NCBI GenBank assembly: GCA_014650415.1
Contig: BMUX01000012.1
Location: 130,419 to 194,418, forward strand
DNA: 64,000 nucleotides
Source of the DNA: Streptomyces spiroverticillatus
Lineage (GTDB): Bacteria; Actinomycetota; Actinomycetes; Streptomycetales; Streptomycetaceae
Direction: 5' to 3'
The position numbers and the translations under genes were made by a program. The notes beneath the pieces were generated by a model that did no database searches, had not been told where the DNA came from, and saw only the letters and a program-made list of their open reading frames with translations. Shown here piece after piece: positions 41,592-51,046 of this stretch (positions are counted from its first letter, which is position 1; every line of letters starts with the position of its first letter).

Positions 41592-42823
41592 GACGACACC
41601 TCGACAATGCTCAGTTCCGGGATGGGAAAGACGAGGCGGCCGCCCCAGTCGTGCACGAACGACAGCTGCTCGATCAGCTCGTCGCGAAGGTTCCACGGCA
41701 GGATCAGGACGTAGTCCGGCTTGTCCTCGGCGATCCGCTCGGGCGCCAGGATCGGAATGCGGCTGCCCGGGGTGAACCTGCCGTGCTTGTAAGGGTTTCG
41801 GTCCACCGTGTACGCCAGCAGGTCGGGGCGGATCCCGCAGTGGTTGAGCAGCGTGTTGCCCTTGCCCGGCGCCCCGTACCCCACGACCGCTTTGCCGTTC
41901 TCGGCCGCGTCGATCAGGAACCGCAGCAGGTCCCGGCGCACCTTCGCCACCCGGGCCGAGAACTCGGCGTACCCGGACAGCTCCTGGAGCCCGGCCGCCT
42001 TCTCCCGGTCCAGTACGTCCGACACCCGGCGGGACGGCTCACCGGCCACCTCGGCCGGCCGGGCCCACAGCCGGATCGAGCCGCCGTGCGTGGGCAGCAG
42101 CTCGACGTCCACCAGGGTCAGTCCACCACTGGCCAGCGCCCGGATCGCGGAGGCGACCGTGTAGTACTGGAAATGCTCGTGGTAGATCGTGTCGTACTGG
42201 TTCTCCTCGATCAGGGTGAGCAGGTGCTGCACCTCGATGGAGACCCACCCGTCGTCGGCGACCAGGGCGCGCAGCCCCTGGGTGAAGCCGACCACGTCGG
42301 GGATGTGCGCGTACACGTTGTTCGCCACGACCAGGTCCGCCGGACCGTGCTCGGCGCGGACGGCGGCTCCCGTCTCCGGCGACAGGAACTCCGTGACCGT
42401 GGGCACCCCCGCCTCCCGCGCCGCCGCCCCGACGTTCACCGACGGCTCGACGCCCAGGCAGCGGATCCCCCGGTCCACCACGTGCTTCAGCAGATAGCCG
42501 TCGTTGCTGGCGACCTCCACCACGAAGGCGTCCGGGCCGAGCCCCACCCGCTCGACGGCACCGGCGACGAAGGTGCGCGCGTGCTCCACCCAGGAGGTGG
42601 AGAAGGAGGAGAAGTACGCGTACTCGCTGAACGTGTCCTCCGGCGTGATCAGCGGCGGTATCTGTGCCAGCCAGCAGTCGGTGCAGACCCGCAGGTGCAG
42701 CGGATACGCCGGCTCCGGCAGGTCCAGTTGCTCCGCGCTGAGAAAGCTCTCGCACGGCGGCGTCGCCCCCAGGTCGACGACGCTCGCCAGCGCCGCCGAA
42801 CCGCACAGTCGGCATCGTGTCAT
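41588..42823 (-). CDS. Sugar C-methyltransferase (SAM-dependent, TylCIII-like)
   Basis: Adds a methyl branch to a keto-sugar nucleotide. The 411-residue protein has three parts. An N-terminal zinc region has CRLCGS and CTDCWLAQ. The SAM domain has VVEVASNDGYLLKHVVDRG and GVEPSVNVG. The C-terminal domain has YHEHFQYYTVASAIRAL, YGAPGKGNTLLNHCGI and DRNPYKHGRFTPGSRIPI. This layout (Methyltransf_13/11/14) is that of NDP-hexose 3-C-methyltransferases. It implies a branched-chain deoxysugar in the polymer. ATG 42823 overlaps the GT4 stop by 4 bp. Confidence 0.92.
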   Translation of the reverse strand: MTRCRLCGSAALASVVDLGATPPCESFLSAEQLDLPEPAYPLHLRVCTDCWLAQIPPLITPEDTFSEYAYFSSFSTSWVEHARTFVAGAVERVGLGPDAFVVEVASNDGYLLKHVVDRGIRCLGVEPSVNVGAAAREAGVPTVTEFLSPETGAAVRAEHGPADLVVANNVYAHIPDVVGFTQGLRALVADDGWVSIEVQHLLTLIEENQYDTIYHEHFQYYTVASAIRALASGGLTLVDVELLPTHGGSIRLWARPAEVAGEPSRRVSDVLDREKAAGLQELSGYAEFSARVAKVRRDLLRFLIDAAENGKAVVGYGAPGKGNTLLNHCGIRPDLLAYTVDRNPYKHGRFTPGSRIPILAPERIAEDKPDYVLILPWNLRDELIEQLSFVHDWGGRLVFPIPELSIVEVSS

Positions 42824-44130
42824 CTGCTGCCCCCATCCCCGCCCGCGCGGGAGTCCCGCAGCGGGCCCGATTTCCCCACCGGCGGCGCGCCGTTCGCGCC
42901 TCCGGACGACCGCCCCGCGATCGCGGAGCGGTACCCCTCCACCAGACGGTCCAGCCCGACGGACGGGCTGTACCCCTGCTCGTAGCGGAGCCTGGCCGCA
43001 CGGCCCAGCTCCTCGTTCGCCGCCGGGTCGGCCGCGACCTTGCGCAGGCACGCGGCGAGCGAACCCGCGTCGCCGGGCCGGTGCAGCAGTCCGCTCGCCC
43101 CGTCCTCGACGAGTTCCGTGAAGCCGCCGTGCGCGGCGGCGACGACCGGCACTCCGGCAGCCATCGCCTCCGCCGCCACCAGCCCGAACGTCTCCAGAGC
43201 CATCGACGGCGCGACCACGGCCACCGACCGGGCGATGGCGCGCCGGCACTGCGCCGGGTCGTACAGGCCGACGTACCGCACGTCGTCGCGGCCCGCCGCC
43301 CACGCGGCCACCTCCCGCTCCAGCGGCCCCGTACCGGCCAGCATCAGCGGTACCCCCACGCCGCCGCCCGCCGCGACCTCGTCCCACGCCGACATCAGCA
43401 GCCGTACGCCCTTGGCCTCCGACAGCCTGCCCAGGAAGAGCAGGTGCTCGCCCGCGCCTTCCCGGTACACCCCGGGGTCGGGCACGAAGTTGGGCTTGAG
43501 CGCCAGCAGTTCGGCCGGCATCCCGGCGCGCACCAGCAGGTCGCGCTGCGCCTTCGAGATGCAGAAGAACCGCTCCACCCCCGACCACCAGCGCCGCCGG
43601 TTCACCGCCATGCCGACCGCCACCGGCACCGTCGCCAGCCGCGACTCGCGGTAGCAGCCGTGCCGTACGGCGGGCAGCGGCGATCCGGCCGTCACGCACT
43701 TCGTGCACTGGCGGCCGTCGCGGCGCAGGGTGCCCGGCGGGCAGATCTGGTTGTAGTTGTGCAGCGTGGCCACGACGGGCACGCCCACGTCGGCGCAGGC
43801 CGCCAGCACCGAGGGCGACAAAAGCGGGAAGACGTTGTGGACGTGCACCACGTCCGGCCGCTCGGCACGCAGCCGGGCCGCCAGCTCGGTGCGCACCGCG
43901 GGGTTCCACGGCACCAGCAGCGGCACCGCCACCTTGCCCAGCAGGGAGCGGGCGGCTATGTCGTCGCTGTACCGCTGGAAGACGCCGACCCGGTGGCCGC
44001 CCGCGCGCAGCAGCTCGGTCTCCTGGTCGACGACCCGGTTCTCGCCGCTCGGCTGCGCCGACGAATACCGGTTGTGCACCACCATGACGTGCAGGCCGCC
44101 GTCGGAGGAGGTCGCGTCGGAAAGGTTCAT
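42820..44130 (-). CDS. Family 4 glycosyltransferase
   Basis: GT-B enzyme, 436 residues, probably transferring a sugar to the growing repeat on the inner membrane face. VMVVHNRYSSAQPSGENRVVDQE starts the acceptor domain; a Cys-rich insertion (CPPGTLRRDGRQCTKC) is frequent in this subgroup. The donor site has FLGRLSEAKGVRLL and ETFGLVAAE (the E-x7-E motif). The C-terminal tail is Gly/Ser-rich and disordered. ATG 44130 overlaps the Wzy-like stop by 4 bp. Confidence 0.92.
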   Translation of the reverse strand: MNLSDATSSDGGLHVMVVHNRYSSAQPSGENRVVDQETELLRAGGHRVGVFQRYSDDIAARSLLGKVAVPLLVPWNPAVRTELAARLRAERPDVVHVHNVFPLLSPSVLAACADVGVPVVATLHNYNQICPPGTLRRDGRQCTKCVTAGSPLPAVRHGCYRESRLATVPVAVGMAVNRRRWWSGVERFFCISKAQRDLLVRAGMPAELLALKPNFVPDPGVYREGAGEHLLFLGRLSEAKGVRLLMSAWDEVAAGGGVGVPLMLAGTGPLEREVAAWAAGRDDVRYVGLYDPAQCRRAIARSVAVVAPSMALETFGLVAAEAMAAGVPVVAAAHGGFTELVEDGASGLLHRPGDAGSLAACLRKVAADPAANEELGRAARLRYEQGYSPSVGLDRLVEGYRSAIAGRSSGGANGAPPVGKSGPLRDSRAGGDGGSR

Positions 44131-45401
44131 GTCAGCCTCCGGGCCCAGCGCGGGACGTGTCGTCGGGGAACTGCGGGCGTCGGAAGATGCGTGTCCCCGG
44201 AGGGCGCCGCCAGCAGCGACGCCGCCAGGGCCAGGTGCAGCAGATACGCCGAGGCGTCGCCCAGACCGGCCTCGGTGTAGGAGGAGATCCCGACGTAACT
44301 GATCAGGAAGATCGCGCAGGCCCGCTGGAGCGACGGCGGCCGCAGCAGCGCCACGCCGCCCAGGATCAGGAACATCGCCGCGACCACGGCGGTGCCGACC
44401 AGGCCCTGTTCGTCGTAGACCGCCAGCCAGCTGTTGTCGATCGGCAGCCCGCCGAACGACTTGTCGCTCAGCCCCGTCCCGAACAGCCGCTCGGTGAGGG
44501 TCCGGGGCGCGTCCAGCAGCGCGTCCCACACCGTGGCACGGCCGGTCAGGCTGGTGAGGTACTCCGTCGACTGCCCGCGCAGGAACCACGCCTGCAGCGC
44601 GGAGGCGAACACCACCGCCGCCACCGTGCCGCCCACCACCGCCCAGGTGAAGAACCGGCGGGCCGCCGCACTGGTCAGCAGCAGCGAGCCGATCGCCAGC
44701 ACCAGCGCCACCAGCATCCCGACCGTCGCCGTCCTGGTGTGGCTCAGCAGCAGCAGCGCCAGCGACGGCACGACCACCACCATCGCCGCCCGCCAGCCGG
44801 TCCGGCGCCCCAGCGCCAGCAGCACGGCAAGACCGATGATCACCGCCGTGTACTGGCCGATCTGCGGCGGCGTCAGCGGCCACAGCGCACCCACCAGCCG
44901 GCCCCCGTACAGATCGGGCATGGCCGCGCCCGGCGAGATCGCCAGACCCGCCACCACCGACATCAGCACCACGAAGTACATCCGGATGTGGGTGCGCACG
45001 AACCCCAGCCCGCCGTCCCACCAGCGGCTCAGCAGCCACAGCGTGGCCACGAACAGCATCAGCCTGCCGCACCGGAACAGCGCCCCGAACCCGGCCTCCA
45101 GACTCACGCTGGAGATCAGGCTCGGCACCAGCAGCAGCGTGAGCAGGAACAGGAAGGAACTCGCCCGGATCCGCAGCCCGACATTGACCGCGAGCGCCAG
45201 CGTGAACGCCGCGACCAGCGACCCCATGGTGACCATCTGGATCAGCGAGCGGGGGATCGGGAAGATGGTCTGCGCCCCCGCCGAACCCAGCACGTTGAGC
45301 CCCAGCAGCACCCACGCCGCCCTGGCCGCCTTCGGCGTGCCCGCCGGACGCGGCCCGGTGTCGCGGGCGGTGCGCATCAGGTCCGAGGCCATGTCACCCA
45401 C
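44127..45401 (-). CDS. O-antigen ligase/Wzy-like polymerase
   Basis: Membrane protein of up to 424 residues with about 10-12 hydrophobic segments and a larger outside loop at about residues 255-320 (STEYLTSLTGRATVWDALLDAP). The TGRATVWDALL pattern, with its conserved Arg and Trp, is characteristic of the Wzy_C/O-antigen ligase family that joins repeat units. The start is a GTG at 45401, overlapping the beta-helix gene by 8 bp, or the ATG at 45392, 1 bp past its stop. Confidence 0.88.
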   Translation of the reverse strand: MGDMASDLMRTARDTGPRPAGTPKAARAAWVLLGLNVLGSAGAQTIFPIPRSLIQMVTMGSLVAAFTLALAVNVGLRIRASSFLFLLTLLLVPSLISSVSLEAGFGALFRCGRLMLFVATLWLLSRWWDGGLGFVRTHIRMYFVVLMSVVAGLAISPGAAMPDLYGGRLVGALWPLTPPQIGQYTAVIIGLAVLLALGRRTGWRAAMVVVVPSLALLLLSHTRTATVGMLVALVLAIGSLLLTSAAARRFFTWAVVGGTVAAVVFASALQAWFLRGQSTEYLTSLTGRATVWDALLDAPRTLTERLFGTGLSDKSFGGLPIDNSWLAVYDEQGLVGTAVVAAMFLILGGVALLRPPSLQRACAIFLISYVGISSYTEAGLGDASAYLLHLALAASLLAAPSGDTHLPTPAVPRRHVPRWARRLT

Positions 45402-46923
45402 CCGCCCGCTGGCCGAAGGTGCTGCCGACGTCCTGCCGGTAGGGGGCGTCCTGCCACTGCGCCGAGTCGATCTTCACGGCCGGGTCGTCGGCGACGAAGT
45501 TCCACGGCCCCCGGTACTCGTTGTCGTACCAGCGGTTCTGCTGCTTGTGGATCAGCGCGTCGGACACCTTCTTGGCCTTGTACGGCGACCAGTCGGGCCA
45601 GGTGCCGTAGTTGGACAGCACCGCCGAGCGGGCGCACTCCGCCGTGCACCCCAGGGCCGCGGCGTCCACCGTGAAACGGTTGTCGTGGACGTCGACACGC
45701 TGCGTCTTCCACCGGCAGTCGTCGTACAGCGGCTTCTTGGCGATCGCGGGCTGCGCACAGCTCTTGGTGTCCTTCACCAGCAGCGTGCAGTAGCCGGTGG
45801 AGGTGTTGGCCGGGCTGTTGCAGAACCGGTTGGAGTTCTCCCAGAGGGTGATGCCGTTCCAGTTGTTCTCCAGCAGGTTCCGGTAGATGTCGATCTTGTT
45901 CGTACGGGCCTTGATGCGCGGCTCGCCGCCCGCCTCCGAGACGTAGATCGTCGCGTACGGGAAGGTGTCGCCCCGGTCGGAGAGCCTGCGGCCCTCGACG
46001 ACGTTGTTCCGCCGGAAGGTGTTGTTGCGGACGATCGTGTTGTAGCTGGTCTCGTACATCAGCCCGGCGCCGTCGTTGGCCTCGATGACGTTGTTCTCGA
46101 AGAGGAAGTCGTTGTTGTTGTTGTCCGCCCACAGACCCGCGCCCCGGTTGTCGTGCACCCAATTGCCGCGCACGTCCGCCCCGTTGACCGCCCAGAACTT
46201 GATCCCGGCGGTGCAGCCGCAGCCCGGGCGCTTGCGCTCCCAGTCGTCGGTGTTGTTGCCGGTGACCTCGTTGCCCTCGACCAGCAGACCCCGGATCGAG
46301 TCGCCGTCCTTGTAGGCGTTCACGCCGTACTGCCCGTTGTCGCGCAGGCAGTTGGCGCGGATCTTCTGCCGGGCGCCGACCATCATCCCGCCGCCCGCGT
46401 TCTTCTGGATGGTGTTGTGCTCGATCACCCAGCCGTCGGCGGAACTGTTGTTGACCACGCCCTCGTCCTGCGGCGGGATGAACCCCTGCACGGTCAGGTA
46501 CCGCAGGGTGACGTCGGGGGCGGGACCGCCGAACGCGTACTGGTTCACCTTGAGGCCGTCCACCACCGCGCCCGGTGCACCCAGGTAGGTGTTCCCCTTC
46601 TTCGGCAGTACCTGCGCGTACTGCTTGGGCACCAGCCGGTGCGTGCCGGGGCGCAGCCAGAACGTGGTGCCCGCGGGGCTGCTCTCCGTCTTGGCGGCCA
46701 GGTCGCCGACGACCGCGGGGTCGACGCTCACCGCGCCCGCCGGCGCCTGCTCCGGCCCGGCGGGCGGCTTGGCGCAGACCCGGGCCACGGCCGTGGCGGG
46801 CGCACCGGTCGAGGTGGGCGCGACACTCGGTTTCGGCCCGTCGTCCGGTGTCCCCGTACAGCCCGCCACCGCGAGCACCAGCAGTGCCCCCGGTAACGCC
46901 CAGATCCGCCCCAGCTTTCCCAC
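45394..46923 (-). CDS. Right-handed beta-helix lipoprotein (NosD/alginate-epimerase-like repeats)
   Basis: Secreted lipoprotein, 509 residues. The signal peptide ends with the lipobox LAVAGC; a Pro/Thr-rich linker to about residue 60 then leads to the parallel beta-helix. Repeated coils of the NNxI/GxxL type are visible (VIEHNTIQKNAGGGMMV, LLVEGNEVTGNNTDDW, FLFENNVIEANDGAGL, TIVRNNTFRRNNVVEG). The fold is that of carbohydrate lyases and C5-epimerases such as AlgG. Eight or more Cys in the second half may form disulphides. GTG 46923 is the start; codon 10, in the signal peptide, is the rare TTA (46894-46896). Precise catalytic activity is not evident. Confidence 0.85.
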   Translation of the reverse strand: MGKLGRIWALPGALLVLAVAGCTGTPDDGPKPSVAPTSTGAPATAVARVCAKPPAGPEQAPAGAVSVDPAVVGDLAAKTESSPAGTTFWLRPGTHRLVPKQYAQVLPKKGNTYLGAPGAVVDGLKVNQYAFGGPAPDVTLRYLTVQGFIPPQDEGVVNNSSADGWVIEHNTIQKNAGGGMMVGARQKIRANCLRDNGQYGVNAYKDGDSIRGLLVEGNEVTGNNTDDWERKRPGCGCTAGIKFWAVNGADVRGNWVHDNRGAGLWADNNNNDFLFENNVIEANDGAGLMYETSYNTIVRNNTFRRNNVVEGRRLSDRGDTFPYATIYVSEAGGEPRIKARTNKIDIYRNLLENNWNGITLWENSNRFCNSPANTSTGYCTLLVKDTKSCAQPAIAKKPLYDDCRWKTQRVDVHDNRFTVDAAALGCTAECARSAVLSNYGTWPDWSPYKAKKVSDALIHKQQNRWYDNEYRGPWNFVADDPAVKIDSAQWQDAPYRQDVGSTFGQRAGG

Positions 46924-46931
46924 GCGTCCCC

Positions 46932-48866
46932 CTAGTCGCCGAACCCGAGCACGGTGACGAACCCCTGCCCGTCGTCGGTGAACCCGGTGCCGACCAGGGT
47001 GGTGGCGGGCTCCTTGCGTCCGAACCCGGGGGAGTACCAGCCGAGCGGAGGCCCGCTCTCGCCCCGGTGCGCCCGCCACATCAGCGAGCCCGGCAGCTCC
47101 AGCACCGCCGTACGGTCCTCGCCGTCCCGCGTCCAGGTGAGCCGGGCCCGGCCGTCCACCAGGTCCGCGCCGACCCCGGGACCGAGGTGGAACGCCAGCC
47201 GTACCGCCCGGCGGGGACCGCTCACCTCGTCGACGATACGCAACTCCCGTGATTCCGCGTCCAGTTCGACGCTGCGCCGGTGCATCGACTCGCCGTAGCC
47301 GTCGTGCTCGGCCGACCAGCGCGAGGCGCCCACGTTCAGCACCCGGGTGTCGGCGTGCCGCGTCCACAGGAACGGCCCGCCCGAGACGGACTGGTCGACG
47401 CCGTCCAGCTCCACGGTGTTGTGGCCGAGCGTCGAGCGGAAGTACGACCGCCACTCGGGCTGCCCGTGGTAGCAGTACGTCCCCGGGTCGGCCAGCACGT
47501 CGACCCCGTCGAGGCGCACCTCCACGGACAGTGCGTCCGCGTGCGCGTGCGCGGCGATCGACAGGAACCCGTGCGGCCCCCCGTCGCAGCGCACCCACAG
47601 CTTCCCGGGCCCGCGCAGCAGGGTCATCCCGGCGTCGGCGAAGTGGCCGGGACGCTCGGCCGGACGCGTCACGCCTTCTTTTCCGTACGGTCGCACCAGC
47701 GCGGCCAGCAGGGGCGTGCGTACGTCCGTGACCGCGACGGGCGGCCACCAGCCGAGCCTGCCGAACACGGCGTCCCCGGTGCTCAGCAGCGAGGCCCACC
47801 GGTCGGTGCCTACGCCGTCCACGACCAAGCCGTGCCCGTCGTCCGCGTCGCCCTGGCGCGGCGGCCGCAGCCGGTCGTCCACCACGGCCGCCAGGGCGTC
47901 CGTCATCCGCAGCAGCACCAGCCGCACCGTCGCCGGGACGGGTACGTCGGCGGCGTCCGCCTCCGCGAGCGCGGCCAGCCCGAGTTCCAGGACGAGCCCG
48001 TGGTACTCGCTGGCCAGCTCCCGGTTGAGCCCGGAGGGGAAGGTGTTGGCGCGCAAGTGCTGCTCCAGCGAGCGCAGGGCGTCCGCCCGCCACTGCTCCG
48101 AGGAGGGGAACCAGTCGAACGCGCAGGCCGCGGCGAACTGCCCGGCCGCCTCCGCGATCACATGGTTGTTCGCGGAGGAACCCCGGCTGGGGAAGGCGGC
48201 CAGCCAGCGCTGGTGGTGCCAGATCTGGTTGCGTGCCACCGGGTTGCCCTCGAACAGGGCACTCGCCCCCGGCCACCCGTCGAGCAGCCGCCGCACCCAC
48301 ACCCAGGACAGCAGCCGGATGCCGAGCTCGATGCCGCTGATCCAGTGCACCCCGCGCAGCGGCGCGTTGGCCGCCCACCACGACTTCAGGTGCGCCGCCA
48401 CCCGCTCGGCGTACCGGTCCTCGCCGGTCACCGCGTAGGCGGCGGCCAGCACGGTCAGGTACTGGTGCCGCGACAGCTCCCAGATCTGCTTGATGTCCCC
48501 GGACAGCTCCTCGTCCCGGTAGGGCAGCCCGAAGGCGTACCCCCACGGGGCGTGCCGGCCCGTCTTGGGGTCGTACCACCAGTCGGGGTCGACGAGGTCG
48601 GTGCGCTCCACCCCGAAGTACGTGATGTGCCCGGCCATCAGCCGGTCCGCCTCGGCCACGAGACGCCCCACGGCCCCCGCCGGCACCGCCTTCAGCGTCC
48701 CGGGCGGCAGCACGGAGGTGAACCGGGCGCCGGACACGGGCGGGCAGTGCGGCGGATCGGCCCGCCAGCGCCACCTGCGCACCGCGTCCAGGGTCCGGCC
48801 GCCCACCTCGCGCGGCCCCATCCGGGACAGCCGCCGCAGGTACCAGGCGGGACTCATGAGGCTCAT
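46932..48866 (-). CDS. Heparinase II/III-family polysaccharide lyase
   Basis: A 644-residue protein with the two-part layout of the family: an (alpha/alpha) N-terminal domain (WRWRADPPHCPPV; GVHWISGIELGIRLLSWVWV; SSANNHVIAEAAGQFAAA, with catalytic-site Asn-His) and a C-terminal beta-sandwich starting near FADAGMTLLRGPGKLWVRC. HAHADALSVEVRLDGVDVLADPGTYCYHG holds the metal-binding and catalytic His. No signal peptide is apparent, which is odd for a lyase of an exported polymer. Relatives occur in capsule clusters beside bi-domain oxidoreductases, as here. ATG 48866 overlaps that gene's stop by 4 bp. Confidence 0.9.
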   Translation of the reverse strand: MSLMSPAWYLRRLSRMGPREVGGRTLDAVRRWRWRADPPHCPPVSGARFTSVLPPGTLKAVPAGAVGRLVAEADRLMAGHITYFGVERTDLVDPDWWYDPKTGRHAPWGYAFGLPYRDEELSGDIKQIWELSRHQYLTVLAAAYAVTGEDRYAERVAAHLKSWWAANAPLRGVHWISGIELGIRLLSWVWVRRLLDGWPGASALFEGNPVARNQIWHHQRWLAAFPSRGSSANNHVIAEAAGQFAAACAFDWFPSSEQWRADALRSLEQHLRANTFPSGLNRELASEYHGLVLELGLAALAEADAADVPVPATVRLVLLRMTDALAAVVDDRLRPPRQGDADDGHGLVVDGVGTDRWASLLSTGDAVFGRLGWWPPVAVTDVRTPLLAALVRPYGKEGVTRPAERPGHFADAGMTLLRGPGKLWVRCDGGPHGFLSIAAHAHADALSVEVRLDGVDVLADPGTYCYHGQPEWRSYFRSTLGHNTVELDGVDQSVSGGPFLWTRHADTRVLNVGASRWSAEHDGYGESMHRRSVELDAESRELRIVDEVSGPRRAVRLAFHLGPGVGADLVDGRARLTWTRDGEDRTAVLELPGSLMWRAHRGESGPPLGWYSPGFGRKEPATTLVGTGFTDDGQGFVTVLGFGD

Positions 48867-51037
48867 CGCGTCCTCGCCAGCGTCACCGGGGTCCCACTGG
48901 CGAGCCCGGTCCGCACCGCGAGGGTGGCCGCCGTGGTGGCGGCCAGGGACTCCAGCGACACCGGCATCGGGCCGCCGGAGCGCACCGCCCGTACGAACGC
49001 GGCCAGTTCGGCGTTCTGCCCCTTGTCCCGGGCCTTCGGCAGCCGGGAGCTGACCCACCGCTTCTGCCCGTAGACAGACGCCCGCACGAAGTCGTCCAGC
49101 CGCAGCACCTTGCCGTCCGCGACCAGGTCCAGGGTCTCCTTGGGGAAACTCGACGCACCGGTGGTGACGTAGCTGAGGGTGGCGGTGGAGGCGTCCGGGT
49201 AGCGCAGCACGACCTGGAGGTCCTCGCCACCGGGCGAGGCGACGGCATACACGGAGACCGGGTCGGCGCCGAGCAGCCAGCTCGCCGTGTCGACGAAGTG
49301 CCCGCCCTCACCGGCGAACCGGGAGCCCTCGGTGTCCTGCTGGAGGTACCAACTGCCGTGCTGGAGCGAGCCCGCGTTGATCAGGTAGCGCAGGCTCGCC
49401 GGGCCCGTGCGCTCGCCGAAGCGGTGCTTGGCCTCCTGGAGCAGGGGTGCGAAGCGGCGGTTGAAGCCCACCTGGAGGCGGTCGTTGCCGGTCTCCTCCA
49501 CCGTCGCGAGGACCCCGGCCAGCTCCTCCTCGGTCAGTGCGAGGGGCTTCTCCACGAACACCGCCTTGCCCGCCGTCAGGGCCTTGCGGGTCAGGTCGGC
49601 GTGCGAGCTGTGCCGGGTGACCACGAACACCGCGTCGACCGCATCGTCGCCGAGCACCGAGTCCAGGTCGGTGGTGGCGGACGCGAAGCCGAACTTCCGT
49701 TGGGCGTTGGCCCCGGACAGCGACGTCGTGGTGACCACCGTCGACAGCTCGACGCCCTCGCGCCCCGTCAGGTGCGGCAGCAGCATCGACGTGGCGTAGT
49801 TCCCCGCACCGACGAACGCCACCCGCACCGCCCTGCCACGGGAACGGGCGGGGGCGGAAGGCTGGACCCGTACCGTCGGCACGGCCACCTCGGGCGCCTC
49901 CACCACCCCCGTGCCCTCCGGGTACCGGAACAGCACGGCCACGGCCTTCAACTCGCCGTCCTTCAGGCTCTGATACGTCTGGACCGCGTCCGCGAAGTCC
50001 GCGACGTGGGAGACCAGCGGCTCCACGTTCACCCGGCCGCGCGCCATCAGGTCCAGGAAGCACGCCAGGTTGCGGCGCTCCGTCCAGCGCACGTACCCGA
50101 TCGGGTAGTCGCGCCCCTCCAGCTCGTACGAGGGGTCGTAGCGCCCGGGACCGTACGAGCGCGAGAAGCGGACGTCCAGCTCCTTCTCGTAGTACGCGTT
50201 CCACGGCAGGTCGAGGCGGCACTTGCCGATGTCGATCACCCGGCCCCGGTCCCGGCTCAGGCGCGCCGCCAGCTCCACCGGCTGGTTGGAGCCGCCGCCG
50301 GCCGCCAGGTACACCTGGTCGACGCCGTGCCCGCCGGTGAGTTCGGCCACCGCGCTCTCCACGGCCGCCGACGTGGGATCGCCGCAGGCCACCGCGCCCA
50401 GGCGCTCGGCGAGTTCGCAGCGCCCACGGTCCGGGTCGACGCCCACCACCCGTACCCCCGAAGCCGTCAGCAACTGCGCCACCAACTGGCCGATCAGTCC
50501 CAGACCGATGACGAGGGCCACCTCGCCGAGCTGCGGCTCGCCCTGACGCACCCCCTGCAACGCGATCGACCCGACGGTCCCGAACGACGCCTGCCGGGGA
50601 TCCAGACCGTCCGGCACCGGCGTGTAGAGGTTCTTCGGCACCCAGTTCAACTCGGCGTGCAGCGCGTGCTCGTTGCCCGCGCACGCCACCAGGTCGCCGG
50701 CCTTCACGTCGTCGACGCCTGCGCCGACCTGCTCGACCACCCCGCACAGCGAATAGCCCAGCGGCGTGTACGAGTCGAGCTTGCCCATCACCTTGCGGTA
50801 CGTCGCGGGCACCCCGTTGGTGGCCACGCTCTGCATGACCTTGGCCACCTGGTCCGGGCGGGAGCGGGCCTTGCCGACCATCGACATGCCCGCCTCGGAC
50901 ACTTTCATGAGCTCCGTGCCGGTGGATATCAGCGAGTAGACGGTGCGCACCAGCACCCCGCCCGGCTTGCACCCCGGCTCCGGCACGTCGAGCACCGCCA
51001 GCTCGCCGCTCTTGTAGTTCTGCACTACCTGCTTCAC
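48863..51037 (-). CDS. Bi-domain oxidoreductase (zinc-type dehydrogenase + Gfo/Idh/MocA)
   Basis: A 724-residue fusion. Residues 1-375 form an MDR alcohol-dehydrogenase-like domain (SLISTGTELMKVSEAGMSMVGKARSRPDQV; GDLVACAGNEHALHAE; VIGLGLIGQLVAQLL). Residues from about 400 form a Gfo/Idh/MocA domain (RVAFVGAGNYATSMLLPHL; VFVEKPLALTEEEL; GHFVDTASWLLGADPV). Such fusions are typical of polysaccharide clusters that also have a heparinase-like gene, and probably oxidise or reduce a sugar nucleotide. GAGGAG 5 bp upstream fixes the GTG at 51037. Confidence 0.92.
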   Translation of the reverse strand: MKQVVQNYKSGELAVLDVPEPGCKPGGVLVRTVYSLISTGTELMKVSEAGMSMVGKARSRPDQVAKVMQSVATNGVPATYRKVMGKLDSYTPLGYSLCGVVEQVGAGVDDVKAGDLVACAGNEHALHAELNWVPKNLYTPVPDGLDPRQASFGTVGSIALQGVRQGEPQLGEVALVIGLGLIGQLVAQLLTASGVRVVGVDPDRGRCELAERLGAVACGDPTSAAVESAVAELTGGHGVDQVYLAAGGGSNQPVELAARLSRDRGRVIDIGKCRLDLPWNAYYEKELDVRFSRSYGPGRYDPSYELEGRDYPIGYVRWTERRNLACFLDLMARGRVNVEPLVSHVADFADAVQTYQSLKDGELKAVAVLFRYPEGTGVVEAPEVAVPTVRVQPSAPARSRGRAVRVAFVGAGNYATSMLLPHLTGREGVELSTVVTTTSLSGANAQRKFGFASATTDLDSVLGDDAVDAVFVVTRHSSHADLTRKALTAGKAVFVEKPLALTEEELAGVLATVEETGNDRLQVGFNRRFAPLLQEAKHRFGERTGPASLRYLINAGSLQHGSWYLQQDTEGSRFAGEGGHFVDTASWLLGADPVSVYAVASPGGEDLQVVLRYPDASTATLSYVTTGASSFPKETLDLVADGKVLRLDDFVRASVYGQKRWVSSRLPKARDKGQNAELAAFVRAVRSGGPMPVSLESLAATTAATLAVRTGLASGTPVTLARTR

Positions 51038-51046
51038 CCGTGCTCC

